Shown here piece by piece: positions 6,901 to 14,576 of a stretch of 21,660 nucleotides of DNA. The translations under genes and the position numbers were made by a program. The notes beneath the pieces are model-generated. The model did not search any database, was not told the origin of the DNA, and saw nothing but the letters and a program-made list of their open reading frames with translations. The stretch is from a virus. The stretch is taken from positions 1 to 21,660 of IMG/VR virus record IMGVR_UViG_3300034020_001379, one strand, 5' to 3'. The number at the start of each line of letters is the position of its first letter. Position 1 is the first letter of the stretch.

Positions 6901-7096
6901 GACTTGACCCTCCGTACAAGCGTTCACCAATGCGGCGCACGAGCTCTCGCTCGATGAAGTCCAGACGTTCGTCGGATGCGTTGACCACCAGGATGTGCTG
7001 GTCGCGCCAGCCACGTTCCTTGATGGCGTCAAGATCAGTGGCCTGGGGTTGCAGTCGCCCGAGGGGGCAGCGGTACTGGGGTGTGGGTACTTTCAT
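6893..7096 (-). CDS. Small hypothetical protein, 67 aa
   Basis: The product starts MKVPTPQYRCPLGRLQPQATD and has a helical C-terminal part (ERLDFIERELVRRIGERL). A central strand RDQHILVVNASDERL gives it an alpha/beta look. I do not recognise the family. ATG 7096 was chosen because AGGAGG lies seven bases upstream, and because it begins one base after the stop codon of the RuvC-like gene. It ends inside the start of the DUF6362 gene. Tight packing on both sides supports it being a real operon member. Confidence 0.7.
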   Translation of the reverse strand: MKVPTPQYRCPLGRLQPQATDLDAIKERGWRDQHILVVNASDERLDFIERELVRRIGERLYGGSSHG

Positions 7097-7097
7097 G

Positions 7098-7574
7098 TCA
7101 CACCTCCTGGCCATGATCGTGGTACTGGATTGCCCAGTGCAGCAGCGCCAGGGCATCGGCTTCGTTGTCGTCGACCGGGGCGTGCCCGCGCGCGGTGACG
7201 GAAGCGATCACATCTTCCTTGCCTGCGTTACCTTTGCCCGTGGCGTGCTTCTTGATCGTGCCGACGGGCACGCCTTGGTACGGGATCTGGTGGTGCTCGC
7301 ACCATGCGGTGAGCGTGGCCAGGAGGCCGCCGTAAACGTGCGCGGCATCCACGCCAACGTGGCGTCGAACCTCCTCAAAGTACAAAAACTGAATTTCAGA
7401 AACCGATTCCTGAATTTCAGAAATCCAGCGACGGAAACGCAAATAGCGCATGCCGCCTCCTTCGAAGCGCTGCGGTCGGAAGCTCTCGGAGCCGCTCGTG
7501 ATATGGCCGTCGCTGCCGCGCAGTGCCCAGCCGGTGGTAGTGCCCAGATCAATGGCGAGGATCGTGGTACTCAT
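7098..7574 (-). CDS. RuvC-like Holliday-junction resolvase
   Basis: This 158-aa protein has the RNase H-like fold of RuvC. The first catalytic Asp is in LAIDLGTTTGWAL (D9), the Glu in LYFEEVRRH (E68 or E69), and the C-terminal acidic pair in VDDNEADALALL (D135/D136 and D140). GTIKKHATGKGNAGKEDV matches the lysine-rich DNA-contact loop of RuvC relatives. The length agrees with RuvC (about 170 aa). The expected role is cutting branched phage DNA during recombination or before packaging. ATG 7574 has AAAGGA upstream. Residues 51-63 hold a tandem SEIQ repeat from a DNA duplication. The mRNA leader contains one arm of a large inverted repeat (7599-7692). Confidence 0.87.
   Translation of the reverse strand: MSTTILAIDLGTTTGWALRGSDGHITSGSESFRPQRFEGGGMRYLRFRRWISEIQESVSEIQFLYFEEVRRHVGVDAAHVYGGLLATLTAWCEHHQIPYQGVPVGTIKKHATGKGNAGKEDVIASVTARGHAPVDDNEADALALLHWAIQYHDHGQEV
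7389..7423. repeat. Two 11-bp palindromes spaced 21 bp inside the RuvC-like gene
   Basis: CTGAATTTCAGAAA is repeated exactly at 7389-7402 and 7410-7423. The core CTGAA-T-TTCAG is a palindrome, and the spacing is 21 bp (seven codons, about two helical turns). The segment is AT-rich against its GC-rich surroundings and encodes a repeated SEIQ in the protein. Confidence 0.75.
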
Positions 7575-7598
7575 GGTGTCAGTCCTTTCTTCTCTGGC

Positions 7599-7692
7599 CT
7601 GACGGATCGGACGGGTCTTATCGAAACATCCCATGAGGCGCGCGCACACGCGCGCGTGTAGGAGTTACGACGTAGTCCGTCCGATCCGTCAG
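7599..7692. repeat. 16-bp perfect inverted repeat with an inner palindrome
   Basis: CTGACGGATCGGACGG at 7599-7614 is exactly complementary to CCGTCCGATCCGTCAG at 7677-7692. The 62 bases between the arms include the 12-bp palindrome CACGCGCGCGTG (7647-7658) within a run of alternating CG/CA. The element fills the gap between the primase-helicase gene and the RuvC-like gene. There is no T tract, so it is not a standard terminator. A replication origin, a protein-binding cruciform or an mRNA processing hairpin are possible. Confidence 0.9.
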
Positions 7693-7703
7693 ATGCGGTT
7701 GTT

Positions 7704-10004
7704 TCAGTCATCGGCGTAAGGGGTGTAGGACGGTGCGGGCGGGTACTTGAGGCCCACGCCCTGAAACCCGCGCAGTCCCATACCGTTGCGCCATTTGTCC
7801 ATGCCACGGGTGAGCAGCAGATCGGCGAAGCGCTTTTGGGAGCCCGTGAATTCCCCGGCAGCCTCAGACCACTGCTTCCAGTCGTTGAACAACTCGGCGG
7901 TCAATGACTTGGCGTTGGGTTCGCGCACGCAGCGCTCATCGAGCCAGCGGCCCAGGGCGTCCTCGGCTTCGAAATACTCCTCGGTGGCGTCCACCACGCG
8001 CTGTGGCGGGCTGAGTCGTCCGTGGCGCTGCCAGTCGAGACAGCCCTGCACGGCCCACGCGAGGATGCCGTCACGTTCGGCCAGGAGCTTCTGTTGCAGG
8101 TTCTTGTCGCGGCGCTCGGGCGGCACGGTGATCGTGAAAGGGATCAGGTGCAGCCTGCGTTTCATCGCCTCGTCGATATTACGAATGGCGGGCTTGTGGT
8201 TGCCCGCCACGAACAACTTGAACTGCGGAAAGAACTCGAAGAAGTCCTGGCGCATGAAGCGCGCAGAGATCTTGTCGCCACCGGTGAGGTTCTTGAGCTT
8301 GGACTCAGCCCAGCGTTTTCCCTGCTCGGTTTCGATGGCCGCCACGAAGCGCGCGCCGCGCAGTCCCGCCATATCGGTCGGGTGCCGGTCGGTGCGCGTT
8401 TCCATGAAGGTGTCCATCGGCGCGTTGGTCGCGTAATCACCCAGGATGGTGGCCAGCGTGTTGACGAACACCGACTTACCGTTCGCGCCTGTGCCGTACA
8501 GGAAAAACAGCGCGTGCTCTTGCGTCGACCCGGTCAGCGCGTAACCGACCATCCGTTGCAGGTAGGACTGCAGCTCCTTGTCGCCACCCGTGACCTCGTC
8601 GATGAACTGCCTCCAGGTCGGGCAGTCGCCACTGGGCGTGGCTGTGGTGATCTTGGTCATCCGGTCGGCGCGCTCGTGCGAGCGCATCCGGCCTGTCTTG
8701 AGATCGACCACACCGCCCGGCGTGTTGAGCAGCCACGGATCTGCATCCCATTCGTCGGTGGTGGCCGCGTGCCTGCGGTCTGCGCGCGCCAGACGTTCCA
8801 CGCCGCCGACCGTTCCTGCGCTGGCCAATTTGGCGGCGACCTTGGGGTTGTCGGCGCGCACAGCCGTCTGGCGGCAGACGCTGCGGATCAAGTCCGTGGC
8901 CGCCAGTGTGTCCTCCGTGCGCCAGCGTTGCCCGTCCCACACCAGCCACTTGCCCCAGCCAGCCACGTAGCGCCAGTCGCGGTGGTAGCGGCGCGTGAAG
9001 GACAGCGCCAGCGCGTCCTCTGTACCCCAGACGGATTCATCGCTGCTGACCACCGGATCAACGTCGTCGGCCACGTCGTGCATCTGCAAACGTGGGCCGT
9101 GGGTGAGGAAGGTAGCGACCTCAAAGCCCTCGGCTATGGCATCGGCCACGTCCCAGCCCTCGGCGGCTTCCTCGGGCGGGTACAGGATGTGGCAGGACTT
9201 GGCACCCGCTGACAGGATGGCCTGTGCCGCCTGCGTGGCGTACTCCCATCCTGGCTTGTCGCGGTCGGGCCAGATCAGCACGGCCTTTCCGGCCAATGGC
9301 GACCAGTCGGTCTTGTCGACCGGAGCGTTCGCGCCGTGCATCGCCGTGGTGGCCACGATGCCCGCGTCGATCAGGGCCTGGGCGCATTTCTCGCCTTCGA
9401 CCAGCACCACCTGCGCGGCGCTGGTCATCCCTGGCTGGTTAAAGAGCGGGCGCGGGTCGGGCGGTGCCATCTTGCGCCGCTTCGCATCCCAGGGCCGGAA
9501 CTGCTTCTTCTGCCCAGGCGGGTCGTAGCGGTAGACGACGGCGATGAGATGGCCTTGGGCGTCGAGATAGTCCCACTTCGCGGTGGCGGGTCCGAGTTCG
9601 TCGACTGGCACGTCCTTCTTGCTGGCCTTGCGTATTGGTGCGGAGCGCGAACGTCCGAGCAGATCGGCAGCGGCGTCGAGCACGCGCGGAAAGTCGCTCA
9701 GCACGTCGATACCGAGGTGCGCGGCAATCAGTGCATAGATGTCACCGCCGTCGCCGGTGGCACGATCTGTCCACAGTCCAGCCTTCTCGCCATCGAGCAC
9801 TACCTCGAGGCTATCGCCTGGACTGCCCAGCACGTCGCCGATCAGGAACTTGCCCCGGCGCTTCTTGCCCGCCGGGAACAAGGTGGTCAGAACGGACTCA
9901 AGACGTCCGAGCAGTTCAGCACGCAGTTCTTCGCGTTCCGCATCGCTGAGGGTGCGGCGGTTGGGGTCTGGCAGTGGCTCGATGTCGTTGAAGTCGAGAG
10001 TCAT
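7704..10004 (-). CDS. Phage primase-helicase (TOPRIM plus P4/D5-type SF3 helicase)
   Basis: This 766-aa replicative protein carries primase-side and helicase domains. Residues about 75-100 contain LWTDRATGDGGDIYALIA, typical of primase N-terminal regions, although no zinc-finger cysteines precede it. A TOPRIM domain spans about 197-290, with VVLVEGEKCAQAL and the acidic VLIWPDRDKPG. The D5/P4 region follows: WLLNTPGGVVDLKTG, a Walker A GTGANGKS (504-511), a Walker B-like VAAIETE, a sensor LFVAGNHKP and an arginine-finger segment RRLHLIPF. The protein should unwind and prime phage DNA. Its ATG overlaps the upstream stop by four bases (ATGA). It is the longest gene of the operon and fixes the identity of the block as a replication module. 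Confidence 0.94.
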   Translation of the reverse strand: MTLDFNDIEPLPDPNRRTLSDAEREELRAELLGRLESVLTTLFPAGKKRRGKFLIGDVLGSPGDSLEVVLDGEKAGLWTDRATGDGGDIYALIAAHLGIDVLSDFPRVLDAAADLLGRSRSAPIRKASKKDVPVDELGPATAKWDYLDAQGHLIAVVYRYDPPGQKKQFRPWDAKRRKMAPPDPRPLFNQPGMTSAAQVVLVEGEKCAQALIDAGIVATTAMHGANAPVDKTDWSPLAGKAVLIWPDRDKPGWEYATQAAQAILSAGAKSCHILYPPEEAAEGWDVADAIAEGFEVATFLTHGPRLQMHDVADDVDPVVSSDESVWGTEDALALSFTRRYHRDWRYVAGWGKWLVWDGQRWRTEDTLAATDLIRSVCRQTAVRADNPKVAAKLASAGTVGGVERLARADRRHAATTDEWDADPWLLNTPGGVVDLKTGRMRSHERADRMTKITTATPSGDCPTWRQFIDEVTGGDKELQSYLQRMVGYALTGSTQEHALFFLYGTGANGKSVFVNTLATILGDYATNAPMDTFMETRTDRHPTDMAGLRGARFVAAIETEQGKRWAESKLKNLTGGDKISARFMRQDFFEFFPQFKLFVAGNHKPAIRNIDEAMKRRLHLIPFTITVPPERRDKNLQQKLLAERDGILAWAVQGCLDWQRHGRLSPPQRVVDATEEYFEAEDALGRWLDERCVREPNAKSLTAELFNDWKQWSEAAGEFTGSQKRFADLLLTRGMDKWRNGMGLRGFQGVGLKYPPAPSYTPYADD

Positions 10005-10246
10005 TCGGCCTCCTCACCACCGGCTTCACCGCTGCGCCCCTGCACGGCGGTGCTGCGGGCTGCCCACGCAGACAGTTCGGATGGCCGATAGCGCACCAGA
10101 CCGCCCATCAGGTAGTGGGGAATCTTGTACTTGCTGCGCATCTGCGAGTCCGCGAACCAGTAGTACGGCAGGCGCAGTGCGGCTGCAGCCTGCTTGGCGT
10201 CGATCATTGGTTCGACATCTCCGATGAATTGCTTGTCGTTGCTCAT
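10001..10246 (-). CDS. Small HTH (excisionase/AlpA-like) protein, 81 aa
   Basis: The core PMIDAKQAAAALRLPYYWFADSQ followed by KIPHYLMGGLVRYRPSELSAWAA has the helix-turn-helix plus wing layout of MerR/excisionase-like phage proteins. It could be a replication-initiator accessory or a regulator; nothing in the sequence selects between these. ATG 10246 was chosen because GGAGG lies five bases upstream. The gene overlaps the nuclease stop by four bases and the primase start by four bases, so three consecutive genes are translationally coupled. Confidence 0.78.
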   Translation of the reverse strand: MSNDKQFIGDVEPMIDAKQAAAALRLPYYWFADSQMRSKYKIPHYLMGGLVRYRPSELSAWAARSTAVQGRSGEAGGEEAE

Positions 10247-10989
10247 GTTGTCCTCCAGCAGCGGTCTTGCCACGCGCACATCCGGCATTCGAAGTGGGTC
10301 GAGTCGTGGAAGGCGCGTGGCAGCAGCTCGCCTGCCTCGGTCGCCGTGATGACCTTCACCGCTCGATCCGACATGCGCTGGGCCAGCGCCGCGTCAAAGG
10401 GCACGAGCTCGGTGTAGATCTCCATCGTGTCGGCGTTGAGCGCCGTGAAGATCGCCGGGTGCTCGTGCAGTTCGAGATAGGCTTGGTAGATCGCCACTTG
10501 CGCGGCGTAGATGGGCTTGGAAATGGCCAAGCCCTTTTTCTCCAGATCGCTCCAGGACTTGTTGCCCAGGCACTTGCACTCCCAAAGCGCGGGATAGGCG
10601 AAGCCCTCGGGGCCTCCAACGACGACACCGTCGACGTGGCCTTGCAGGCGACCGTCAGCTACCGAGAAGCCGAACTGCTCGCTTCCACCATCAGGAAGGG
10701 CCTTGCGGGTGCGCAAGTCAAAGCCTGCGTCCCGCAGCCACGCGACCATGCAGTCCTCCATGACATGGCCACGTTCGAAGATCCGCAGCATCCGGCCCGG
10801 GGTATCCCGCCCGTGGTCGATGGGAGCCTTGGCGTACTCGAACTGCAGCGCGCGCTCGCAGGCCACTCCGAGGCGCGAGGCCCCGAGGTACTGGCGCTCA
10901 GACTGGCGGGCGCGGACCTGCTGCAACCCGGCGTCGACCAGGGCGGTGACCTGACCCGAGATGCTCGATGAGGAATTGAAGTCCATCAT
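10243..10989 (-). CDS. PD-(D/E)XK nuclease with a probable Fe-S cluster (Cas4/AddB-like)
   Basis: This 248-aa protein has the pattern of PD-(D/E)XK exonucleases. It shows an N-terminal helix with LGASRLGVACERALQ, an RIFERGHVMED helix, DGRLQGHVDGVV (active-site D119) and LWECKCLG (E136, K138). Three C-terminal cysteines (C235, C238, C244 in FECRMCAWQDRC) plus C44 reproduce the one-plus-three spacing of Cas4 and AddB nucleases, which bind a 4Fe-4S cluster. A role in processing DNA ends for the neighbouring recombinase is likely. ATG 10989 overlaps the upstream stop (ATGA); the next codon (10986) is also ATG and cannot be excluded as the start. Confidence 0.87.
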   Translation of the reverse strand: MMDFNSSSSISGQVTALVDAGLQQVRARQSERQYLGASRLGVACERALQFEYAKAPIDHGRDTPGRMLRIFERGHVMEDCMVAWLRDAGFDLRTRKALPDGGSEQFGFSVADGRLQGHVDGVVVGGPEGFAYPALWECKCLGNKSWSDLEKKGLAISKPIYAAQVAIYQAYLELHEHPAIFTALNADTMEIYTELVPFDAALAQRMSDRAVKVITATEAGELLPRAFHDSTHFECRMCAWQDRCWRTT

Positions 10990-11486
10990 GGCCTCTTCCC
11001 CTTCGGTTCTTCCCAGGGCAGGTCGTCCTCCAGATCCGCGAACGGATTGGCGGCATCGGGTGCCAGCGGATCGGGCGTGGGCGGCAAGCCCCGCACAGGC
11101 GGAAACTTGCTGGACTCGTGGTGCGCGACCATGGCTTGAGACCAGCAGGTGACGATTGCATCGATCACCCGCAGGGCCTCGGCTTCTGAGTAGTCGCCCA
11201 GCGGTTTGGTGAAACCGATCTCGCCCGCTGCTTCGCCGAAGGCCTTGAGGCAATGGCGCATTGCGGCCAGTTCGACATCAGACGGATCGATCATGGTGAC
11301 CTCCGACTTGTCGATGCGACCTTCCTTGGCCCGCTGCCAGTTGCCATACAGCGCGTGAAACGCATCCTGGCAGCGACGGGAACAGAACACCCAGTCGATG
11401 GGGTAGCGCCGGGGATCGCCCACACTGTGGCGGTTGTCGGTGTGGCCGTAACCCCGGGCCTGTCGTTTGCAGACCCAGCATTTCAC
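10986..11486 (-). CDS. DUF6511-like zinc-binding phage protein
   Basis: This 166-aa protein opens with a zinc-ribbon-like module CWVCKRQARGYGHTD...WVFCSRRCQDAFHALYG, with paired cysteines near residues 3-6 and about 35-39. The middle is helical, and the C-terminal third is proline-rich and acidic (NPFADLEDDLPWEEP). The N-terminal pattern fits what I know as DUF6511. No function is established to my knowledge; a zinc-mediated DNA or protein contact is inference. ATG 11486 overlaps the stop of the P63C gene by four bases, and its own stop overlaps the nuclease start. Confidence 0.75.
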   Translation of the reverse strand: MKCWVCKRQARGYGHTDNRHSVGDPRRYPIDWVFCSRRCQDAFHALYGNWQRAKEGRIDKSEVTMIDPSDVELAAMRHCLKAFGEAAGEIGFTKPLGDYSEAEALRVIDAIVTCWSQAMVAHHESSKFPPVRGLPPTPDPLAPDAANPFADLEDDLPWEEPKGKRP

Positions 11487-12337
11487 GCCCCCTCCTCGAG
11501 TTCATCGAGCAGCAGACCCAACTGCAGGGCAGCGCCAGCAAAGGCGGCCTCGCAGCGGCGCTTGAAATCAGGATAGCTCTGCGAGCTGCGCGCAATCGCC
11601 GTGACCGCGTGAATCTGCGATTCCAAATGCGCGAGTCCCTGATCGGACAGCCACTGATGGTGCTTCTGCGAGATGCCCTTGCGATTGCGGATCTCGCCCA
11701 GCAAGTCCTCCGGCAACACCGGCCCGTAGACCCAACGCAGCGTGATCTGGCCGACGACGTGCGGCGGGTTCTGTTCGTGACCCTGGTACTTCCAGCCAAA
11801 CAGGCGATAGATCGCGCGGTAGTAGTCCGGGTGGAAGCGGCGCTCCCACGATGCGCAGGACTGGCGCAGCAGCTTCGAGATCAACTCCTGCAGCGCGTCC
11901 GGTGCGCGGTGGTGCTGGTATCCAGTGGCCTCGTCAATCAGCGCGACCTCGCCAGTGGTGGCCAGCGCCCGCATGATCTTCATGCAGTTGGGAACGATGC
12001 CCTGGCGTGCGCGGTGCAGCGTGCCTGCAATGGCTGCGTCCACCACGGAGGAGGACACGTCCGCGATGATGCCTGCAGGGAAGAACTGGGTCTGGCGTCC
12101 CGATGGCAGCAAAATCGGCCCAGATGATTTATCCAATATCGACAATGAGTTAGGCGCGATTTCAGCCAGAAAACGGGCGAAACGGCCACCCTTGTGCGAT
12201 TCGTGAAAACCGAGGAGCTTGGCCAGTTCCTTGCGGACGTAGCCGCGCTCGCCGGTGGTGAGCACGACCGCCTCGCAGTCGAGATCGCCGAAATGCACGA
12301 CGCCGTAGTGGCTGGCAGTGAGCATGGATGCGTTCAT
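11483..12337 (-). CDS. P63C domain phage protein
   Basis: This is a 284-aa protein. The N-terminal half (about residues 10-140) has GVVHFGDLDCEAVVL, ERGYVRKELAKLLGFHES and a run of short strands and helices, ending with ALIDEATGYQHHRAP. That last segment resembles the end of phage antirepressor-like domains. The C-terminal 100 residues match the P63C domain: FHPDYYRAIYRLFGWKY, the NPPHVVGQITLRWVYGPVLPEDL region, and KGISQKHHQWLSDQGLAHLESQI. The molecular role of P63C is unknown. ATG 12337 was chosen because a strong GGAGG lies five bases upstream. The gene lies 11 bases after the stop of the probable ssDNA-binding gene. Confidence 0.82.
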   Translation of the reverse strand: MNASMLTASHYGVVHFGDLDCEAVVLTTGERGYVRKELAKLLGFHESHKGGRFARFLAEIAPNSLSILDKSSGPILLPSGRQTQFFPAGIIADVSSSVVDAAIAGTLHRARQGIVPNCMKIMRALATTGEVALIDEATGYQHHRAPDALQELISKLLRQSCASWERRFHPDYYRAIYRLFGWKYQGHEQNPPHVVGQITLRWVYGPVLPEDLLGEIRNRKGISQKHHQWLSDQGLAHLESQIHAVTAIARSSQSYPDFKRRCEAAFAGAALQLGLLLDELEEGA

Positions 12338-12348
12338 GGCCACCTCCC

Positions 12349-12972
12349 TCACTGCGCCCACGACGGTTTGCCCGTCACGGGTGCGCGTTGCGGAGCCGGT
12401 GCTTGGTACGCGGGTGCTGCCTGCGCCGGAGCGCCGGAAGTGCCGCCGCCCGACGTCTTGGGCGGCACGCCCATCAACTTGGCGTAGTCGGGGTGGTCGG
12501 GTTCGACCGCGACCTTGACCACGTTACGGTCTTGGCCCTTGCCATCCTTCTCGATGTCGACGCGGGCAAGGAACTCCAGGCCATCCAGTTCGTGGAAGCC
12601 TTGGATGCGGCGTGCGGCCGATGCCTGCGGGCCATTGTCCTGCGGGTGGACGTTTCGGGCGCTGTTGAGCGCGGCGCGAATGAAGCTGCGCCCCATCTGG
12701 CCCCAGGTCGGACCCTTCTTGGAATGCAGGCCAATGTTCGACCACATCTTGCGTTTGGCGTGGTCGCCAGCGGTGACCACGAATTCAGCGGCAAGGTAGA
12801 TCGAGCCGGTATCGAAGGACTCGGTGGCGTAACCGCCGCCCCAGCCCTGCGACAGGTCGTCATAGCCACCGGGCTTGAGGGTCATGCGCACCGGAACAAC
12901 GGTGCCCTTGGGGATCAGATCAAAGCCGGATTGCTGGGCGTCGGCGTCGTTGAAGTCATTCCATGCGGTCAT
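12349..12972 (-). CDS. DUF669-like protein, probable ssDNA-binding partner
   Basis: This 207-aa protein starts MTAWNDFNDADAQQSGFDLIPKGT. A beta-rich core follows: VPVRMTLKPGG, YLAAEFVVTAGDHAKRKMWSNIGL, FHELDGLEFLARVDIEKDGKG and NVVKVAVEPDHP. It ends in a disordered Ala/Pro/Gln-rich tail (about residues 165-207). The layout resembles DUF669 proteins and, more loosely, OB-fold phage single-strand-binding proteins with a flexible C-terminus. It follows a RecA-like ATPase, a common pairing. The ssDNA-binding role is inference; the tail lacks the acidic tip of classical SSB. ATG 12972 has AGGAG nearby, and the upstream ATPase stop lies six bases away. Confidence 0.65.
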   Translation of the reverse strand: MTAWNDFNDADAQQSGFDLIPKGTVVPVRMTLKPGGYDDLSQGWGGGYATESFDTGSIYLAAEFVVTAGDHAKRKMWSNIGLHSKKGPTWGQMGRSFIRAALNSARNVHPQDNGPQASAARRIQGFHELDGLEFLARVDIEKDGKGQDRNVVKVAVEPDHPDYAKLMGVPPKTSGGGTSGAPAQAAPAYQAPAPQRAPVTGKPSWAQ

Positions 12973-12977
12973 TGCGA

Positions 12978-13826
12978 TTACTCCTGAGATTCGATGTGTG
13001 TGGGGATGGCGGCGCTGGCAGGCACGGCGGGTGCGCCTGCGCACTTGGCGATCAGCGCGCCGAGATGCGGCGGCTCCAGCAGGTCGAGACGACCGCTGCG
13101 GTCTTTGGCCGGAAAGCCGTAGGGATTGACGGTGTGGGTGACGAAGGCGCGGTAGGTACTGCCGTCCTCGGCCTTGATCTCGGCCAGCGTCACGACCTCA
13201 TCCACGATGCCGGGCAGCTCCAGGCTGGTTTTGCTGCCTTCGATCTGCGGGACGAACACCTTGCGGTTGTAGTCATCAAGGCGTTCGTCGAGGATCGCCA
13301 CGAACACCACGTTCTTGCCGCGCGCGTGCTGCAAGCGGGTCAATGCGCTGATCATTTCCTGGCCGAGCAGGCCATAGGCCGCGCGCAGGTCGGGCTTGCC
13401 GGAGCGGTCGCTAACGGCACCCGGCTGCGTCTTGCACCACGCGAAGCACTGGCGGGACAGCTGCGTGATCGAATCGAGAAAGAAGGTCTGGTAGCGGTCG
13501 AGTTGAGCCGGGTCGCCAAACTTCTCGATGACGTGGTCGTAGTGCGCCTGCGAGAACGCGCTCTCAGGAGGCAGCGACTTGTCCGGGCCCGCGAGGAACA
13601 CGAAGAAGTCGCGGCTCTCCGGCCACGAAGCCGGTCGGATGGTGTCGCCCGGCCAGTCGGCCACTGCCAAGTCACCGGCCTCGATGTCGAGGAACAGCGT
13701 GGTGGCCGGGTCGAGGTCTTTGAGCCGCGTGGTTTTGCCGATGCCGGATTTGCCCAGCATCAGCAACTTCACGCCCTTGCGCTCGGCCATCCGCTCGATT
13801 GCGGACACGATGGGGAGCTTTTTCAT
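12978..13826 (-). CDS. RecA-like AAA ATPase (Sak4-type recombinase)
   Basis: This 282-aa protein has a Walker A GKSGIGKTT (residues 25-33), a first acidic strand TLFLDIEAGDL (43-53) and a Walker B-like YQTFFLDSITQLSRQ. GKNVVFVAILDERLDD comes later. The architecture and phage context fit Sak4/AAA_24 single-strand annealing or recombinase ATPases, which act with a phage SSB. In the cell it would promote recombination-dependent replication and repair of phage DNA. The ATG at 13826 overlaps the stop of the upstream gene by four bases (13823-13826). A fully distinct DnaB-loader-like role is less likely but not excluded. Confidence 0.85.
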   Translation of the reverse strand: MKKLPIVSAIERMAERKGVKLLMLGKSGIGKTTRLKDLDPATTLFLDIEAGDLAVADWPGDTIRPASWPESRDFFVFLAGPDKSLPPESAFSQAHYDHVIEKFGDPAQLDRYQTFFLDSITQLSRQCFAWCKTQPGAVSDRSGKPDLRAAYGLLGQEMISALTRLQHARGKNVVFVAILDERLDDYNRKVFVPQIEGSKTSLELPGIVDEVVTLAEIKAEDGSTYRAFVTHTVNPYGFPAKDRSGRLDLLEPPHLGALIAKCAGAPAVPASAAIPTHIESQE

Positions 13827-14305
13827 GCGGCACCCCCATCGAGCGTCAGGGTGATGGTCGGCTTGCCTTCTTCGACCGTGCGCGCAGCCGCAAACTGCTC
13901 CTGCAGCGCCGTGGGCCAGTTGGTGTAGCGGGACTCGGACACCGAAAACTTGACGTCGATGTAGTCCTCGACCTTGTCGCCCGAGGCGGCGATGCGCTCG
14001 GCCATCTCCTTGAGGATGGTCTGGCTCCACGTCACTTTTTTGGGGAGCTCGTACTTGACGTGCAGCGCACCGTCGCTGACGTGGGCGGTTCCGAAGTCGC
14101 GGCCGGAATCCCGCAGCGCGCTACGGGCCTGCTCGCCGTAGCGCTGAAGCTTGGCGGCATCCAGCTTGGTGCGCAGCCGCTTGAGGTAAGCAGTGGCCTC
14201 GTCGACATTGCGCTCGGCATCGACGAAGTCAGTGATCGATAGCGCCACCAACTGGGCGGTGCTCATCGCAGCGAGGTCGGCGGGAAAGATTGTCAAATCG
14301 CTCAT
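13823..14305 (-). CDS. Hypothetical protein, 160 aa, coupled to the recombinase
   Basis: The protein is mostly helical in its first half (DLAAMSTAQLVALSITDFVDAERNVDEATAYLKRLRTKLDAAK is a likely coiled coil). A conserved-looking beta segment follows: HVSDGALHVKYELPKKVTW and DYIDVKFSVSESRYTNWP. I do not recognise a named family; similar small proteins often sit before Sak4-type genes. ATG 14305 was chosen because GAGGA lies eight bases upstream. ATG 14320 overlaps the previous stop (ATGA) and is the alternative, which would add five residues. Its stop overlaps the ATPase start. Confidence 0.75.
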   Translation of the reverse strand: MSDLTIFPADLAAMSTAQLVALSITDFVDAERNVDEATAYLKRLRTKLDAAKLQRYGEQARSALRDSGRDFGTAHVSDGALHVKYELPKKVTWSQTILKEMAERIAASGDKVEDYIDVKFSVSESRYTNWPTALQEQFAAARTVEEGKPTITLTLDGGAA

Positions 14306-14316
14306 GGCCGCTGTCC

Positions 14317-14574
14317 TCATTGGTACGCACGAGCGAAGGTCGAATGCCGCGAAACGCGACGCTCGAAGGCTTCGACCTCGGAGATCAAGTAGGTGACGCG
14401 GGCACCGAGCTTGCAGAAGACCGGGCCGAGCTGCTCCTGCCGCCAGCGGCGCAGGGTCTTGACGGAAAGCCCCCAGCGGATGGCCAGCTCGTTTTCGTCA
14501 AGGGCGATGCGCTGTGGCGCACCGGTTTTGGCCGGGATCGGGCCAGATGTTGCGTTGGTGAAGTGGGTTTGCAT
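14317..14574 (-). CDS. Small winged HTH (MerR/excisionase-like) regulator, 85 aa
   Basis: Residues about 20-75 form a helix-turn-helix with wing: RIALDENELAIRWGLSVKTLRRW, then GPVFCKLGARVTYLISEVEAFERR. This matches the short DNA-binding proteins (AlpA/excisionase style) that open many phage early operons. It is the first gene of the replication operon and may control it. ATG 14574 was chosen because AGGAGG lies nine bases upstream. That ribosome site is inside a 9-bp inverted repeat (14577-14608), which points to translational or autoregulatory control. Confidence 0.82.
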   Translation of the reverse strand: MQTHFTNATSGPIPAKTGAPQRIALDENELAIRWGLSVKTLRRWRQEQLGPVFCKLGARVTYLISEVEAFERRVSRHSTFARAYQ

Positions 14575-14576
14575 TT

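Noticed and set aside
7599-7692. Inverted repeat as an insertion-sequence end or intrinsic terminator
   Set aside because: No transposase or target duplication lies near it, and no T tract follows either arm.
8022-9212. Long plus-strand open frame (396 codons) opposite the primase-helicase
   Set aside because: It is a GC-rich antisense shadow with low-complexity Arg/Val/Gly composition and no domain, opposite a gene with clear TOPRIM and Walker motifs.
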